Of a DNA stretch of 64,000 bases, positions 63,025-64,000 are shown one piece after another. Both the position numbers and the translations under genes were made by a program. Source of the DNA: CALOCY01 sp942491975 (GTDB lineage: Bacteria > Bacteroidota > Bacteroidia > Bacteroidales > Prolixibacteraceae); the NCBI GenBank assembly GCA_942491975.1, contig CALOCY010000004.1:558001-622000 (forward strand), given 5' to 3'. The notes beneath the pieces were generated by a model. It had not been told where the DNA came from and did not search any database. It saw only the letters and a list, made by a program, of their open reading frames with translations. How positions within the stretch are numbered: the first letter of the stretch is position 1; the number at the start of each line of letters is the position of its first letter.

Positions 63025-63825
63025 ATGGAGTCAACAAAAATAAAAATAGAAGTACCTGTAATGGCCGACTTGCTGGCCAAAGGGGAAAACCCGGAATACC
63101 TCTTGTGGATAGGAAGTGCCGGGGCATTTGACGACCGCTATAAAAATGTAACACGGGCATTTGTCAAAATACTGACCCATTTGGGAATCAACTACGCTGT
63201 TTTGGGAACCGAAGAATCTTCTAGTGGGGATATTGCACGGAGGGCAGGAAATGAAATGCTTTTCCAAATGCAGGCGTTGATGAACATTGAAATACTGAAT
63301 GGGTATGAGGTGAAAAAAATAATCACCTGTGATCCGCATGTATACAACACCTTCAAAAATGAGTATCCCGATTACGGTGGTAACTACGAGGTTATTCATC
63401 ACACACAATTTTTGAAACAATTGATTGATGAAGGTAAACTGAACCTGAATACGGATGCATTGAACGGAAAAACAATTACCTATCACGATCCGTGCTATCT
63501 GGGACGTGCCAACGGTGAATACAGTACACCGCGGAAGGTGCTTCATGCGCTATCTTCAAATCTGGTTGAAATGAAACGCAACAAAAGCTTTGCGCTCTGT
63601 TGTGGTGCCGGAGGTGGTCAAATGTTTAAAGAAGCCGAGAAAGGTGATAAAGAAATATTTATTGAACGCACCGAAGAGGCATTGGAAACCGGGGCTGACA
63701 TCATCGCAACGGCTTGTCCGTACTGCATGGTTATGATGACTGATGGATTGAAATATACCAACAAGGAAGAAGAAATTAAAAACTATGACATCTCAGAGCT
63801 GATCGCACTGGCACTGGGGTTATAA
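63025..63825 (+). CDS. CCG-domain (HdrB/HdrD-like) subunit with degenerate first motif
   Basis: The 266-residue protein begins with a segment typical of CCG-type electron carriers in etf operons. The second cysteine-rich domain is intact: DPCYLGR (about 157-163), CCGAGGG (about 193-199) and ATACPYCM (about 231-238). In the first domain the positions normally Cys read GSAGAFDD, TEESSSGD and DPHVYN, so Ser or Val replace Cys. Probably only one cluster binds. It is separated from the membrane partner by 20 nt. Confidence 0.88.
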   Translation: MESTKIKIEVPVMADLLAKGENPEYLLWIGSAGAFDDRYKNVTRAFVKILTHLGINYAVLGTEESSSGDIARRAGNEMLFQMQALMNIEILNGYEVKKIITCDPHVYNTFKNEYPDYGGNYEVIHHTQFLKQLIDEGKLNLNTDALNGKTITYHDPCYLGRANGEYSTPRKVLHALSSNLVEMKRNKSFALCCGAGGGQMFKEAEKGDKEIFIERTEEALETGADIIATACPYCMVMMTDGLKYTNKEEEIKNYDISELIALALGL

Positions 63826-63855
63826 AACCGAAAACCAAATAAAACTAAAATAGTT

Positions 63856-64000
63856 ATGGAAAGAGTAGTTAAGGGTGGTGAATTCATGATCAATGAAATT
63901 GAAGCCAATGACATTTTTATCCCTGAAGAATTTGACGAAGAACAACGAATGATTGCTGACACATGCCGCGACTTTCTGGATACGGAAATAATGCCCAATC
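63856..64000 (+). CDS. acyl-CoA dehydrogenase, N-terminal fragment
   Basis: The frame starts at ATG 63856 and runs off the right edge (48 codons). It begins MERVVKGGEFMINEIEAND and continues with FIPEEFDEEQRMIADTCRDF, the usual N-terminal start of an acyl-CoA dehydrogenase, including the EEFxEEQxMI helix. It lies 30 nt after the CCG gene and closes the pathway: acyl-CoA dehydrogenase, EtfBA, quinone reductase. Length and catalytic residue lie beyond the edge. Confidence 0.82.
   Translation, partial: MERVVKGGEFMINEIEANDIFIPEEFDEEQRMIADTCRDFLDTEIMPN

Overview
The window is a chromosomal segment of a member of the Bacteroidota, most likely in or near the Bacteroidales/Marinilabiliales. Evidence: several promoters of the Bacteroidota type (TTTG, a 19-20 nt spacer, TAnnTTTG) before tRNA, HU and etf genes; few strong Shine-Dalgarno sequences; and families typical of the phylum (GldD, GldE, DUF5686 with a CarboxypepD_reg-like domain, DUF4924, DUF4268, a split 5'-nucleotidase, a tiny AURKAIP1/COX24-like basic protein). 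MqnA points to menaquinone made by the futalosine route.

Layout. 0-7.5 kb: a partial alpha/beta hydrolase, NfeD, mqnA, purB, an MsbA-like ABC exporter and a LutA-like CCG protein. 7.6-8.1 kb: two identical tRNA-Ser(UGA) genes around tRNA-Trp(CCA), with their own promoters and terminators. 8.3-13.2 kb: HU, TrmH, a LytTR regulator, a DUF5686 outer-membrane protein and a zinc-ribbon protein. 13.2-17.5 kb (minus strand): a phosphopantetheinyl transferase, gldD, gldE, ssb and mutY, as in gliding/T9SS Bacteroidota. 17.6-31 kb: a second HU, a 30-residue basic protein, RNase G, a membrane-anchored LuxR regulator, DsbD, a two-component pair, a nicotinamidase-like hydrolase, map, an acyl-ACP thioesterase, miaA, smpB and an exonuclease. 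31-45.6 kb: udk, manA, engB, prs, rplY-pth-hslR-DUF4924, an amidase, a split 5'-nucleotidase, dacB, crcB-DUF190 and eno. 45.7-48.8 kb: a DUF418 membrane protein, a frameshifted DUF4268 gene, a secreted small protein and a cluster of palindromes.

The most unusual region is 48.8-53.6 kb. It is a strikingly AT-rich, tightly coupled four-gene operon: calcineurin-like phosphoesterase, P-loop (ORC/Cdc6-like) ATPase, a protein of unknown fold, and a D12-class DNA adenine methyltransferase. Three of its joints are overlaps or gaps of at most 9 nt. It has no metabolic link to its neighbours and looks like a DNA-modification-linked defence module that I cannot match to a named system. A GC-richer periplasmic GH2 beta-galactosidase follows, then another AT-rich orphan gene and a MATE exporter.

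The right end (59.8-64 kb) is a beta-oxidation electron-transfer operon: etfB, etfA, a membrane b-type/4Fe-4S oxidoreductase, a CCG-domain subunit and the start of an acyl-CoA dehydrogenase. Together they would pass electrons from acyl-CoA oxidation to menaquinone, which MqnA at the other end helps make. The CCG subunit has lost most cysteines of its first cluster motif.

Intergenic regions hold many palindromes (about 16-33 bp) and low-complexity word repeats. One gap (34.9-35.3 kb) holds a decayed small gene with a degenerate 21-bp tandem repeat. No rRNA, CRISPR array, integrase or intact insertion sequence was seen.
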